NCBI RefSeq assembly: GCF_003576315.1
Contig: NZ_QWFZ01000016.1
Coordinates: 37,477 to 101,476 of the forward strand
DNA from: Henriciella mobilis
Lineage (GTDB): Bacteria > Pseudomonadota > Alphaproteobacteria > Caulobacterales > Hyphomonadaceae
DNA: 64,000 bases
Direction of reading: 5' to 3'
Below are positions 17,916 to 27,495 of this stretch, in pieces (positions within the stretch are counted from its first letter, which is position 1; each line of letters begins with the position of its first letter). Below the pieces are notes generated by a model that had not been told where the DNA came from, ran no database searches, and was given only the letters and a program-made list of their open reading frames with translations. The translations under genes and the position numbers were made by a program.

Positions 17916-19793
17916 TTGTTCAGATCCTCATTATTGGCCGGATCGGCCATGCTTGTCCTTTCCGGAACTGCCTCAGCCCAGACGCTGGCCGAAACAAGGC
18001 TGGACACGGTGACCGTATCTGGGCTCAGGCCCGTCGCCGATGACAGCCTGACCGAAGATGTCACCGTCCTCGATGAAGACGATCTTGCCATTCGCGCCAC
18101 GCCTTTCGCGGTCGATCAGCTGCGCGCCGCGCCCGGCATTGGCGTTTCGCGATCCGGCTCGGTCGGCGGGCTGACGCAGGTCCGCATCCGCGGCGCCGAG
18201 GCAAATCACACCCTTGTCTTCCTTGACGGTATCGAGTTCTCCGACCCGGTGACCGGCGAGACCGATTTCGGCCTGCTGTCAGGGCTCGACATTGCCCGCA
18301 TCGAAGTTCTGCGCGGAGAACAGTCCTCGCTTTATGGCTCGGACGCGATTGGTGGCGTCATCGGCATTTACACCTCCGGTCAGGACGGCCTCGACGCCGA
18401 AGCCGAAGCTGGCTCACGCGGGACCGTCCGCGGATCAGCCGGCTTCAGCGCGGGCGATGGCCCGTTCCGCGTCGGCGGCTCGGTCGCCGGCTTCGCAACC
18501 GACGGCGTCGACAGCGCCGGCCTCGATGGCGAGAAAGACGGCTCGGCCAGCGGCTCGGCGCTGCTGCGCGGCGCCATCGCCCTGCCGGATGACTGGGACC
18601 TTTCGCTCCTCGCGACCTACCGGGAGTCGGACTCCCAGTTCGACAGCGACACCGATTTCGACGGTCTCCTGGACAATGTCGACCGCGAAACCGACAGCGA
18701 ACAGTCGATCCTCGGCGCCTCTCTTTCGGGCGAGACCGGCCCGGTCAGCCACCGCTTCGGCGCCAGTTTCAACCGCGTCGACCGGACCAACCGCGCCGAT
18801 GGCACCTATACGGACTCAACCCTTGGCGAACGGACCAAACTGTCCTGGAGCCCCTCGGTCTCGACCGGCAGCGAAAGCTTCACCCAGACCTTCAGCGCCC
18901 TGCTCGATTATGAGCAGGAAGACTATGAGCGCCGCTCCACTGACCTTGCCTTTGGCGACCCGAACCAGAGCCAGAGCTTCGAAACTCTCGGCGTGGCCGG
19001 CGAGTACCGGCTGCAGCTGGACCGGTTGCGGGCCAAGGTTTCCGCGCGGTTCGACGACAATGATGGCCGTTTCGACGATGCTGAGACCTGGCGGGCCGGG
19101 GCGGCCTGGCTCTTCGACTTCGGCGGCCGCGCGCGGGCCTCTGTCGGAACCGGGGTAAAGAACCCGACCTTCACTGAACTCTTCGGCTTCTATCCCGACA
19201 GCTTTGTCGGCAATCCGGACCTGACGCCGGAAAAGTCGACCAGCTGGGAAATAGGCTGGGACCAGGACTGGGAGACGTTCAGCGGCTCCATCACCTGGTT
19301 CGAGGCCGAGCTTGAAGACGAAATCTACACTGCCTACACGCCGGACTTCCGGTCGACGGCAGCCAACCGGGCCGGCGACAGCAAGCGCTCCGGCCTCGAA
19401 TTCGCTGCGCGCTGGACGCCGACAGATAGCCTCTCGGTTTCCGGCCAGTTCACCAGCCTCTCCAGCGAGTCCGATGATGGCAGCGACGAGATCCGCGTAC
19501 CCGAAAACACGGCCAGCCTCGCAGCTGACTGGGCGGTGAATGACAGCGGCCTGCGTATTGGCGCCGCGTTCGACTATGTTGGCGAGCAGGACGATTTCAA
19601 TTTCGGCACCTTCCCGTCTACCCGCGAGACGCTGGACGCCTACGTCCTGGCCTCGCTGACGGCGCAAATCCCGGTCAGCGAGCGCCTGGCCATCACGCTG
19701 CGCGGGGAAAACCTGTTCGACGAGGAGGTCACCGACGTCTTTGGCTATCGCGGGCCGGGCGCAGGCGCCTTTATCGGCTTGAGGCTAAGATAG
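17916..19793 (+). CDS. btuB: TonB-dependent vitamin B12 outer-membrane receptor
   Basis: 625 residues beginning at a TTG with GGAG eight bases upstream. Signal peptide SSLLAGSAMLVLSGTASA. A TonB box region (DTVTVSGLRP) and plug domain (ATPFAVDQLRAAPGIGVSRSG..GGLTQVRIRGAEANHTLVFLDGIEFSD and EVLRGEQSSLYGSDAIGGVI) precede a 22-strand-type barrel ending in Phe-rich IGLRLR. The riboswitch and the downstream btuFCD genes make cobalamin the clear substrate. Transport is energised by TonB-ExbBD, not encoded here. Confidence 0.93.
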   Translation: MFRSSLLAGSAMLVLSGTASAQTLAETRLDTVTVSGLRPVADDSLTEDVTVLDEDDLAIRATPFAVDQLRAAPGIGVSRSGSVGGLTQVRIRGAEANHTLVFLDGIEFSDPVTGETDFGLLSGLDIARIEVLRGEQSSLYGSDAIGGVIGIYTSGQDGLDAEAEAGSRGTVRGSAGFSAGDGPFRVGGSVAGFATDGVDSAGLDGEKDGSASGSALLRGAIALPDDWDLSLLATYRESDSQFDSDTDFDGLLDNVDRETDSEQSILGASLSGETGPVSHRFGASFNRVDRTNRADGTYTDSTLGERTKLSWSPSVSTGSESFTQTFSALLDYEQEDYERRSTDLAFGDPNQSQSFETLGVAGEYRLQLDRLRAKVSARFDDNDGRFDDAETWRAGAAWLFDFGGRARASVGTGVKNPTFTELFGFYPDSFVGNPDLTPEKSTSWEIGWDQDWETFSGSITWFEAELEDEIYTAYTPDFRSTAANRAGDSKRSGLEFAARWTPTDSLSVSGQFTSLSSESDDGSDEIRVPENTASLAADWAVNDSGLRIGAAFDYVGEQDDFNFGTFPSTRETLDAYVLASLTAQIPVSERLAITLRGENLFDEEVTDVFGYRGPGAGAFIGLRLR

Positions 19794-19796
19794 GCG

Positions 19797-20642
19797 ATGG
19801 CGAGACTGGCGCTCCTCATCCTTGGCCTGATCGGGCTTGCTGCCTGCGGCGCAACGCGGGCCGAGCAGGTGCGGGCCAATGACAAGCCGATGCGGATCGT
19901 CAGTCTCGACTATTGTGCCGACCAGTACGTCCTGAATCTTGCCGACCGCGAGCAGGTCCTTGCCCTGTCGCCAGACGCATCGAAGGACTTCTCCTATATG
20001 CGCGATGCCGCCAAAGGGCTGCCGACTGTGCGGCCGACGGCGGAGAACGTCCTTGTCCTGAAGCCGGACCTGATCGTGCGCTCCTATGGCGGCGGACCGA
20101 ATGCGCAAGCCTTCTTCGAGCGGGCCGGCATCCCCGTGCTGAATGTCGGCTGGACGTCGAGTATCGATGGCGCCGGGATGACGTCCATCCCCGGCGTCAT
20201 CCAGCACATGGCTGACGGGCTTGCCCAGGGTAAACGCGGCGAAGCGCTCGTCGCCGACTTCAAGGCCCGTCTCGCCGCCATCGAGCCGCAAGGCGAGGGC
20301 CGCTCGGCGCTCTACATGACGACAGGCGGGGTCACCACCGGCCCCGGTTCGCTCGTCCACCAGATGCTGCAGGCTGCCGGTTACGAGAACTTCCAGCAGG
20401 CGCCCGGCTGGCACCCTATCCCGCTTGAACGCCTTGCGCATGAGCAGCCAGACCTCGTCGCCCCGGCCCTCTTCGGCAACGGGCTGGAGACGCCGGACGC
20501 CTGGAGCCCCGCCAAGCATCCGATTGCGCGCGCGCAGCTAGAGCAAAGGCCGGTCGTCAAGCTGGAGGGCGCCTGGACAGCCTGCGGCGGCTGGTTCCTG
20601 ATTGATGCCATCGAAGCGCTCTCGGAAGGCGGCGCGCCATGA
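19797..20642 (+). CDS. btuF: Periplasmic cobalamin-binding protein of the ABC importer
   Basis: 281 residues. A lipoprotein-type signal (LALLILGLIGLAACG) suggests anchoring at Cys17 or thereabouts. The class III substrate-binding fold is seen in RIVSLDYCADQYVLNLADREQVLALSP, ENVLVLKPDLIV, GIPVLNVGW and LERLAHEQPDLVAPALF. It overlaps btuC by 4 bp and follows btuB by 3 bp. Confidence 0.9.
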   Translation: MARLALLILGLIGLAACGATRAEQVRANDKPMRIVSLDYCADQYVLNLADREQVLALSPDASKDFSYMRDAAKGLPTVRPTAENVLVLKPDLIVRSYGGGPNAQAFFERAGIPVLNVGWTSSIDGAGMTSIPGVIQHMADGLAQGKRGEALVADFKARLAAIEPQGEGRSALYMTTGGVTTGPGSLVHQMLQAAGYENFQQAPGWHPIPLERLAHEQPDLVAPALFGNGLETPDAWSPAKHPIARAQLEQRPVVKLEGAWTACGGWFLIDAIEALSEGGAP

Positions 20643-21631
20643 GCCTTTCCCGCCTTCTTCTGCCCGGCCTGATCGGCGCATCCATTCTGGCGATCTTCGC
20701 CGCCTGCCTGCTCGGCTCGACGCCGATGCCGGCCGGGCGCGTCCTGGCCGCCCTGTTCGGCGCCGCCGATGCCAGCGACGAACTGGTCGTCTGGTCGATC
20801 CGCCTGCCGCGCGCTCTGGCGGCTTACGTCGCCGGTGCCGCGCTCGGCCTCAGCGGGGCCGCGCTACAGGGCCTGTTACGCAATCCGCTCGCCGAACCGG
20901 GCGTACTCGGCGTGTCGGCCTCAGCCTCGCTGGTCGCGACCTTCTCGCTCTATTACGGCCTCGCAGCGCTTTCGCCCTGGGTCCTGCCGCTCGCGGCCAT
21001 CATCGGCGCTCTGATCGCGACGGCCCTCATCGCCGTTGCCGCCATCGCCACCCGGTCGGTCGTCACGCTGATCCTGATCGGCGTCGGTATCTCGTCCTTC
21101 GCGGGCGCGGCGATGAGCCTGCTCATGAACCTCGCTCCGACGCCCTTCACCCTGTCCGACATGATCAACTGGATGCTCGGCTCGGTCGCCAATCGCAGCT
21201 TCCGGGAGATCGGCTTTGCCGCGCCTTTCCTGCTCGCTGGCGCGGTCATCCTGCTTGCGTCGCGGCGCGGCCTGTCTGCCCTCACCCTTGGAGAGGAAGC
21301 GGCCAGCGGCATCGGTCTAGACCTTCGCCGCCAGCGCATCCTCACCGTCCTCGGCGCGGGGATCGCAACTGGCGGATCGGTCGCGCTCGCGGGTGCCATC
21401 GGCTTTGTCGGCATTGTCGCGCCGCACATTGTCCGCCCCTTCGTCGGCCACGACCCGGCCCGCTCGCTTGTCCCGTCCGCCCTGCTGGCCGGGCTGATCC
21501 TCGTCCTTGCCGATATTGGTGTGCGCCTCATGCCAACGACGAACGAGCTGAAGCTCGGCGTGGTGGCCGCCCTGATCGGCGCACCCGCCTTCGTCTGGAT
21601 CGCGATGAGGAGGCGCGCGCTGAATGGCTGA
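20639..21631 (+). CDS. btuC: Cobalamin ABC transporter permease
   Basis: 330 residues, about ten membrane helices of the FecCD/BtuC family: LPRALAAYVAGAALGLSGAALQGLLRNPLAEPGVLGVSASASL is the family hallmark, and GFVGIVAPHIVRPFVGHDPARSLVPSALLAG contains the L-loop that contacts the ATPase. It dimerises in the inner membrane. It is coupled to btuF and btuD by overlapping start/stop codons. Confidence 0.94.
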   Translation: MSLSRLLLPGLIGASILAIFAACLLGSTPMPAGRVLAALFGAADASDELVVWSIRLPRALAAYVAGAALGLSGAALQGLLRNPLAEPGVLGVSASASLVATFSLYYGLAALSPWVLPLAAIIGALIATALIAVAAIATRSVVTLILIGVGISSFAGAAMSLLMNLAPTPFTLSDMINWMLGSVANRSFREIGFAAPFLLAGAVILLASRRGLSALTLGEEAASGIGLDLRRQRILTVLGAGIATGGSVALAGAIGFVGIVAPHIVRPFVGHDPARSLVPSALLAGLILVLADIGVRLMPTTNELKLGVVAALIGAPAFVWIAMRRRALNG

Positions 21632-22385
21632 GCTCTGCACCCATGGCCTCAGCGTCGAGGCTGGCAACCAGCGCCTGGTCGACGGCGCCAGCATCCGCCT
21701 CGTTCCGGGTGAGTTCGTCGCCTTGCTCGGCCCAAATGGCGCGGGCAAGACCAGCTTGCTGAGGGCCAGTCTCGGCCTGGAGAAAAAAGTCATCGGCCGC
21801 GCCACGATTGACGGTTCCGACACGGCCGCCCTCTCGCCCATGCAGCGCGCCCGTCACATAGCCTACCTGCCACAGCAGCGCCCGCTGGCCTGGCCGAATA
21901 CGGTGCGCGATGTCGTCTCGCTCGGCCGTTACGCCTATGGCGCCGCGCCGGGCCGGCTGAGCGCCGAGGACGCCGCCGCCGTCGACGCCGCTATAGCGCG
22001 CTGCGACCTCACCGCCCTCGCCCAGCGCCAGACCGATACGCTTTCCGGCGGTGAGCTTGCCCGCGTCCACTGCGCTCGCGCCTTTGCCGCCGAGGCCCCG
22101 CTACTCATCGCCGACGAGCCGGTCGCAGCCCTCGATCCGCGTCACCAGTTCCGCATCATGGATATCATCGCCGACTTCGTCGCCGCCGGTGGCGGAGCGC
22201 TTGTCGTCTTGCACGATATCACGCTCGCGGCGCGATATGCCTCGCGCATGATCTGGATGAAGCAAGGCCGGATTGTCGCCGATGGTGCACCGGAAGAGAC
22301 ACTGACTGCCGCGCGCATGGCCGAGATCTATGGTGTGCAGGCGCGCGTGGACGGCCGGCGTGTGGAGATCGAGGGGGCAGTCTAG
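21624..22385 (+). CDS. btuD: Cobalamin ABC transporter ATP-binding protein
   Basis: 253 residues. Walker A GPNGAGKTSLLRASLG, Q-loop YLPQQRPLAW, ABC signature TLSGGELARVHCARAF, Walker B LLIADEPVAALDPRHQ and H-loop VLHDITLAARY are all intact. It begins inside the end of btuC (ATGGCTGA overlap). It powers BtuC2-mediated import of corrinoid delivered by BtuF. Confidence 0.95.
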   Translation: MAELCTHGLSVEAGNQRLVDGASIRLVPGEFVALLGPNGAGKTSLLRASLGLEKKVIGRATIDGSDTAALSPMQRARHIAYLPQQRPLAWPNTVRDVVSLGRYAYGAAPGRLSAEDAAAVDAAIARCDLTALAQRQTDTLSGGELARVHCARAFAAEAPLLIADEPVAALDPRHQFRIMDIIADFVAAGGGALVVLHDITLAARYASRMIWMKQGRIVADGAPEETLTAARMAEIYGVQARVDGRRVEIEGAV

Positions 22386-22470
22386 CGGACCCTGCCCCTG
22401 CGGGACGGGCTGTCAGCCACGGCTACACACGCTACGACTTCAAAAAAAAGGATAATCAGGGAGGCCAGAC

Positions 22471-23208
22471 ATGGTTGAGGATACCGATTTCACCGGAAAG
22501 ACTGTGCTTGTCGTGGGCGGCTCGAGCGGCATCGGCAACGGTATCGCGCATGGCTTCAAGGCGCGCGGCGCCGATGTGCACGTCTGGGGCACGCGGGCCA
22601 GCGCAAGCGACTATAGCGCCGAAGACGGCAGCGACCTGTCAGGCCTCACCTATACGCAGGTCGATGTCGGCGACCCCGACCAGATCGAAGCGGCCAAGGC
22701 AACCTTCGACACGCTCGATGTGCTCGTGCAGAGCCAGGGTATCGTGGCCTACAAGCGCGCCGAATTCGAGCGGCCGGGCTGGGACAAGGTGATGAGCGTC
22801 AATATCGACAGCCTGATGCACATCTCCCGCAAGTTTCACGACATGCTCATGAAGACCAAAGGCTCGATCATCATCGTGAGCTCGATCTCCGGCCTCAGCG
22901 CCAATATTGGCAACCCGGCCTATGCCGCCTCGAAAGCTGCGGCGATCAGCCTGACCAAGACACTGGGCCAGGCCTGGGCGCGCGACGGCATCCGCGTGAA
23001 CGGCCTCGCGCCGGGGCTGGTCGATACCAAGCTCACCAAGGTGACGACGGAAAACCCCAAGCGCATGGAAGGTGCCCTGCGGGCCATACCGGTTGGCCGG
23101 GCCGGTGAGCCGTCCGACATGGCGGGCGCGGCGATCTTCCTGGCGTCACCGCTCGCCGCCTATGTGTGCGGCCATACGCTCATCGTCGATGGCGGGCTGT
23201 CGCTCTAG
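22471..23208 (+). CDS. Short-chain dehydrogenase/reductase
   Basis: 245 residues. Classical SDR: cofactor motif VVGGSSGIGNGIA (TGxxxGIG-type), SQGIVAYKR (NAG position reads SQG), catalytic Ser in IIIVSSISGLS, Y-x-x-x-K in PAYAASKAAA, and the C-terminal GAAIFLASPLAAYVCGHTLIVDGGLSL. The Arg/Gly arrangement after beta2 (WGTRAS) may favour NADP(H). The substrate is unknown; the gene is convergent with the VOC gene, with stop codons overlapping in CTAG. Confidence 0.9.
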   Translation: MVEDTDFTGKTVLVVGGSSGIGNGIAHGFKARGADVHVWGTRASASDYSAEDGSDLSGLTYTQVDVGDPDQIEAAKATFDTLDVLVQSQGIVAYKRAEFERPGWDKVMSVNIDSLMHISRKFHDMLMKTKGSIIIVSSISGLSANIGNPAYAASKAAAISLTKTLGQAWARDGIRVNGLAPGLVDTKLTKVTTENPKRMEGALRAIPVGRAGEPSDMAGAAIFLASPLAAYVCGHTLIVDGGLSL

Positions 23209-23738
23209 GCGTCCGCCTTTTCTGCCTTGTGAACCTGCATGCTCGCCGGCGGCTTTGAGAAGTTCGGGGCCTTGGTCTCCAGCTCGGCCAGGGCCGTCTT
23301 GCGGTCCTCTTCGCTGAAGCTGCCCGTGGTCAGGCAGAATTCGACGAGATTGTCGTTCGGGTCCTTGGTGTAGATCGACTTGCACCAGTTGTGGTCGACT
23401 TCCATCACATCCAGCCCGGCGCCGAGCCATTGCTGCTTGCGGCGCTCATAGTCGGCCTCATCAGCCACGTCGAAGGAGATGTGGTTGATATGGTCCGGCA
23501 GGCCGGCGGCTTTCGAGATGTTGGACTCGAAATTCTCCGTCCCGGGCATGTCGTGCATTTCCCAGAAGGCGATGAACTTGTTGTCGTCTTCCATCCGGTA
23601 GAAGAAGTGCTTGGCCCAGCCGCCGCCCGGTGACGGGCCGACCTCGACCTTCACAAGCTCAAAACCCATCACGCCCTCATAGAAGGCGTGCAGCTTCTTG
23701 ATGTCACGCGCCGCCAGCGCGAGGTGATGATAGCCCAT
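23205..23738 (-). CDS. VOC-family dioxygenase-like protein
   Basis: 177 residues. Paired beta-alpha-beta-beta-beta modules: MGYHHLALAARDIKKLHAFYEGVMGFELVKVE and HINHISFDVADEADYERRKQQWLGAGLDV ... SIYTKDPNDNLVEFCLTTG. The His in HHLAL, His in INHISF and Glu in VEFCL form a 2-His-1-Glu site as in extradiol dioxygenases or glyoxalases. The C-terminal 40 residues are a charged extension. It is preceded by a carboxymuconolactone-decarboxylase-like gene on the same strand. Confidence 0.82.
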   Translation of the reverse strand: MGYHHLALAARDIKKLHAFYEGVMGFELVKVEVGPSPGGGWAKHFFYRMEDDNKFIAFWEMHDMPGTENFESNISKAAGLPDHINHISFDVADEADYERRKQQWLGAGLDVMEVDHNWCKSIYTKDPNDNLVEFCLTTGSFSEEDRKTALAELETKAPNFSKPPASMQVHKAEKADA

Positions 23739-23739
23739 T

Positions 23740-24390
23740 TCAGTCCTCCCTTTTCTTCTTGTCGTCGACCATGCTCATCACATCGTCGCTCGATCCGTCC
23801 GGCGCGGGGACTTCGACAATGCGCTCATCGACATCGTCATATTCCAGCCGCAGCGCCCGGCTCATTGTCGCATGCATATCATAGGTCGCCGTCACATAGG
23901 TCAGCTCGAGGATTTCCTCGTCCGACAGGTTCGCCTTGAGGGCGTCAAAAATTCCATCGGGCACGCGTCCGCCCTGCAGGACCAGACAATCGGTATAGGC
24001 CAGCACGGCCCGCTCGACGGGTGACCAGCAATCGGCGACCGGCCAGTGGGGGATCGCCTCGATCTGCTCCTCCGACAGGCCGACATCGCGGCAGGCCTTG
24101 CAATGCTGCGAGAAGACGAATTGCGACCCGCGCGCCCAACCGGCCCGGATCTGGCCGAGTTCGCGCAGCTTCGGGTCGATCTTGCGGTTCTTCGACCGGT
24201 AGAACTGAAAGCCTTCCGTCGTATGCCTGAACGCATCGGGGACCAGGGCGAACACCGTCCACCAGTTGCCCGGCGTGCCTGTCGCGGTACCTGGCTGCTC
24301 GACCGGATCGCGGTCGCCAAACAGGACGTCATAGAGTTTCTGCGCAAACGGATCGGCATCCTTGCGGGCGACCTGCTTCAGCCTGGGCAT
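23740..24390 (-). CDS. Carboxymuconolactone decarboxylase / AhpD-like family protein
   Basis: 216 residues. The AhpD-fold helices contain KLRELGQIRAGWARGSQFVFSQHCKACRDVGLSEEQIEAI, with a C-x-x-C-like HCKAC redox-type site, and WSPVERAVLAYTDCLVLQGGRVPDGIFDALKANLSDEEILELTYVTATYDMHATMSRALRLEYDD. Members act as lactone decarboxylases or peroxidase-type reductases; the retained Cys residues favour the latter type. It is one base upstream of the VOC gene, so cotranscribed. Confidence 0.82.
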   Translation of the reverse strand: MPRLKQVARKDADPFAQKLYDVLFGDRDPVEQPGTATGTPGNWWTVFALVPDAFRHTTEGFQFYRSKNRKIDPKLRELGQIRAGWARGSQFVFSQHCKACRDVGLSEEQIEAIPHWPVADCWSPVERAVLAYTDCLVLQGGRVPDGIFDALKANLSDEEILELTYVTATYDMHATMSRALRLEYDDVDERIVEVPAPDGSSDDVMSMVDDKKKRED

Positions 24391-24460
24391 CTAATCCTCC
24401 CCTTTCCGGCCCCGTCTTTGCGGGCTTTTCTACCCTATACAGCCATGGATTGGCCTGAAG

Positions 24461-24478
24461 CGCCATGCTGACATGGCG
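24461..24478. other. Perfect inverted repeat upstream of the PEPC-like gene
   Basis: Arms CGCCATG (24461-24467) and CATGGCG (24472-24478) with a 4-base spacer. It could be a hairpin or operator between the leftward CMD-like gene and the rightward PEPC-like gene. Function unknown. Confidence 0.35.
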
Positions 24479-24655
24479 TCAATCGCGAAAGGAGACAGAA
24501 TCCTCCGAACCAGCCTCTTGTCGTGCAACCAAACTGGTCGCACCCGGTTATTCAGGACAGCCATGCGGGCGCCGCGCTTGACAGCTTTGCACTCATCGAC
24601 GCACTGCTGGGTCACGTAGCGGCAATGCTTGCCCGACCAACTCAATGGAGACCGG

Positions 24656-27493
24656 ATGCCAGACGTGAACGGCCAGACGACATCGCCCGTGCCCCTCGAC
24701 CTAGACGCCTTCCTCGACAGGCTTCGCGGCTATGCGGGCGAGATCGATACCGATCCGCTGACCAATTCCGTCTTCTCGCTGGCTCAGGCCCTGCTGCAGG
24801 ACCTTGATACGGGCGCGCACTCGCTGGACGAGCTGACCGGCCTTGTCGATACGATCCACTTCCAGCTGCTCTGCGACCGCGCCGAACGGTTCCGAAAGCA
24901 GCATGCCGAGGTTGGCGGCGGCGCACCGTGGAGCACCGTCGAAGCCCGGCTTGAAGCGGCTGCCAGCGAGGGCCTCGACGCTTTCACCGCTGCCGCGTGC
25001 AAGGCGCATGGCGGGATCGTCTTCACCGCCCACCCGACCTTCGCGCTGTCCCGCTCCCTGCGGGAAGCCTTCGCCGCGTATGTCTCCAGCGATGACGAGA
25101 CCAGCCGGGATGACCTGCGCGCCGCTGCCAACGATCCGAACCGGGACTGGCCGAACCAGATCACCCTGCTGAGCGAACATGAAGAAGCCCAGCTGGCCAT
25201 CGCCAATGCCCGCGATGCGGCGCGCAGTTATGCCGGCCGCGTCCTCAAAGTCGCGCAGAAGGCCTTCCCGGATCAGTGGCGCGCGCTGCGCCCGGTGCTG
25301 CCGACGATTGCGAGCTGGGTCGGCTATGACCTGGACGGCCGGACCGACATTCACTGGTCGCAATCCATCGCGCTGCGCCTGCACGAAAAGGAAGCCCAGC
25401 TCGGCTATTACGAGTCGCGCCTTACCGAGGTGGCAGCTGCCGACAAGCTCTCGGACCTGCGCGCAAAACTCGCCAGCGCCCGCGCCCACACAGCCGAGGC
25501 GGCAAAGCGGTTCGAGGGCGACCTTTTCGATCCGGAAATCCTGGTCGATGCCGCAAACTTCCTCACCGCCGAGAGCGCCGACAAGCTGGTGAGCTCCGCC
25601 GAAATCACCCGGGCGCTCGATGCGCTGATCGCAGACGCGGCAACTCCCGATGCGGCTGCTGCCGAACTCATGGTGCTCCGCGCGGAAGTCGAGGCCCTGC
25701 ACCTTGGCACCGCCCGCATCCACCTGCGGGTCAACGCTGCCCAAGTGCGCACCGTCCTCTCGCGTGACCTTAACCTTGAGACCGAGGACAATGACCTTGG
25801 GCGCCAGGCGTTGAGCCAGCTGTCGGAAATGGCCGGCTCAAACCAGATCCGCCCGGTGAACTTTGCCGACCTGTTCCTCGAGCAGTCGACCGCGCGCCGC
25901 CAGTTCATGATGTGCGCGCAGATCCTGAAACATATCGATGCGGACTCCCCGATCCGGTTCCTGATCGCCGAAAGCGAGAATCCCGCAACCGTCATGGGCG
26001 CCCTGCATCTGGCCCGCCAGTATGGTGTTGACCATGCGCTCGACATCTCACCACTCTTCGAGACGCCGGAAGCGCTTGAAACCGGCGGACGGTTCGTTGA
26101 ACGCCTGCTGGAGGAGCCGGCCTTCATCGACTATGTGAAGGCGCGCGGCTATCTCTCCATCCAGCTCGGCTTTTCGGACTCCGGCCGCTTCATCGGCCAG
26201 ATCGCCGGCAACATGGCGATCGAGCGGATTCACAATCTGATCGGCCGGGCGCTCGGTGAAAAGCTGCCTGGCGTCGGCCTGCTCTTCTTCAACACGCACG
26301 GCGAGTCGATGGGCCGCGGGGCCTATCCCGGCAGTTTCGAGCAGCGCTTCGATCACCTCCTGACCCGCTGGAACCGGGCGGGCCTCGTGCGGCGCGGCCT
26401 GCACCCGATGCACGAGGTCAGCTTTCAGGGCGGCGACGGCTTCATGCATTTCGGCACGCCGGAACTTTCGCAGGCCACCTATGCCGCCTTCTGCGAACAC
26501 ATCCTTTCGCCGACCGAAAGTGCCAGCAACGACCCGTTCTACGAACATACGGATTTTGTCTGGGACACCTATCGCGCCCTGCGCAGCTGGCATGAGACGC
26601 TGTTCGGCGAAAGCGACTATGCCAAGCTTCTGGGCGGCTTTGCGTCCGGTTTCCTGGTCAAGGCCGGGTCGAGGCCGGTCAAGCGCGCAGGCGGGATTTC
26701 CGGCCCGTCCTCCATTCGCGCCATCTCGCACAATGCGATGCTGCAGCAGCTCGGCGTTCCGCTGAACTCGGCCTGCGGGATCGGTTCGGCCATGCCGCGC
26801 GAGACCGAGCGACTGAAAGACCTCATCAACGCCTCGCCACGCCTGCACGCGCTTGTCCTGCTGGCGACGCAGGCCCGCATGCTGACCAGCCTGCCCTCGC
26901 TACGCGGCTATGCGAATGTCTACGACCCGGAAGTGTGGCTGGCCCTCGCCAAGCATGGCCGGATCAAACATGACGACGCGCTGCGCCGCGTGGCGCAATC
27001 GCTTACCGGCTACGAGACCAATACCAGCATAAAGCGGATCACGAACATGCTGGCGGTCGATCTCATTCATTTCGACCAGCTGCTGGCCTCGCTCGACGAT
27101 GCACCATCCGTCGAGGCGCGCCATGAAGCGCGTCTGGAAACCCATGCATTGCATGGCATCCGGCAAGCCGTGATGATGTATGCGCTCAGCCTGGTCGGGC
27201 GGCTCCGGAACCTCTCCACCCGGCATGACACCAGCCTCGAGGATATTGTCGGCCTGGTGCTCAATCTGCAGATCGACGACGCGGTGGACATGCTCGAAAC
27301 CATCTATCCTGCGTCCCGTGACGATACAGCCCTGATCTCCGGTGTGTCAGAACAGGGCTATGAGCAGGCCCGGTCAAGCGCGGCCGGCTACGATCAGCTC
27401 CACAAGGAAATCATCGAACCGCTTCGTCTCTCGGGCGAACTTGTACGGCGGATTTCGGTCGCCAATTGTCACGCCTTCGGTGCGTGGGGCTAA
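24656..27493 (+). CDS. Divergent phosphoenolpyruvate carboxylase-family protein
   Basis: About 945 residues from MPDVNGQ. The PEPC fold is recognisable along its length: the catalytic-His region FTAHPTF, LGFSDSGRFIGQIAG (in place of MIGYSDSAKD), NTHGESMGRGAYPGS (in place of FHGRGGxxGRGG), SRPVKRAGG (SRPAKR) and a C-terminal NCHAFGAWG (in place of GMRNTG). The histidine and several arginines are kept, but the first Arg of the mobile GRGG loop and the canonical C-terminal NTG are not. Canonical activity (PEP + bicarbonate to oxaloacetate) is therefore plausible but unproven. Length matches PEPC (about 880-970). Confidence 0.8.
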   Translation: MPDVNGQTTSPVPLDLDAFLDRLRGYAGEIDTDPLTNSVFSLAQALLQDLDTGAHSLDELTGLVDTIHFQLLCDRAERFRKQHAEVGGGAPWSTVEARLEAAASEGLDAFTAAACKAHGGIVFTAHPTFALSRSLREAFAAYVSSDDETSRDDLRAAANDPNRDWPNQITLLSEHEEAQLAIANARDAARSYAGRVLKVAQKAFPDQWRALRPVLPTIASWVGYDLDGRTDIHWSQSIALRLHEKEAQLGYYESRLTEVAAADKLSDLRAKLASARAHTAEAAKRFEGDLFDPEILVDAANFLTAESADKLVSSAEITRALDALIADAATPDAAAAELMVLRAEVEALHLGTARIHLRVNAAQVRTVLSRDLNLETEDNDLGRQALSQLSEMAGSNQIRPVNFADLFLEQSTARRQFMMCAQILKHIDADSPIRFLIAESENPATVMGALHLARQYGVDHALDISPLFETPEALETGGRFVERLLEEPAFIDYVKARGYLSIQLGFSDSGRFIGQIAGNMAIERIHNLIGRALGEKLPGVGLLFFNTHGESMGRGAYPGSFEQRFDHLLTRWNRAGLVRRGLHPMHEVSFQGGDGFMHFGTPELSQATYAAFCEHILSPTESASNDPFYEHTDFVWDTYRALRSWHETLFGESDYAKLLGGFASGFLVKAGSRPVKRAGGISGPSSIRAISHNAMLQQLGVPLNSACGIGSAMPRETERLKDLINASPRLHALVLLATQARMLTSLPSLRGYANVYDPEVWLALAKHGRIKHDDALRRVAQSLTGYETNTSIKRITNMLAVDLIHFDQLLASLDDAPSVEARHEARLETHALHGIRQAVMMYALSLVGRLRNLSTRHDTSLEDIVGLVLNLQIDDAVDMLETIYPASRDDTALISGVSEQGYEQARSSAAGYDQLHKEIIEPLRLSGELVRRISVANCHAFGAWG

Positions 27494-27495
27494 CA

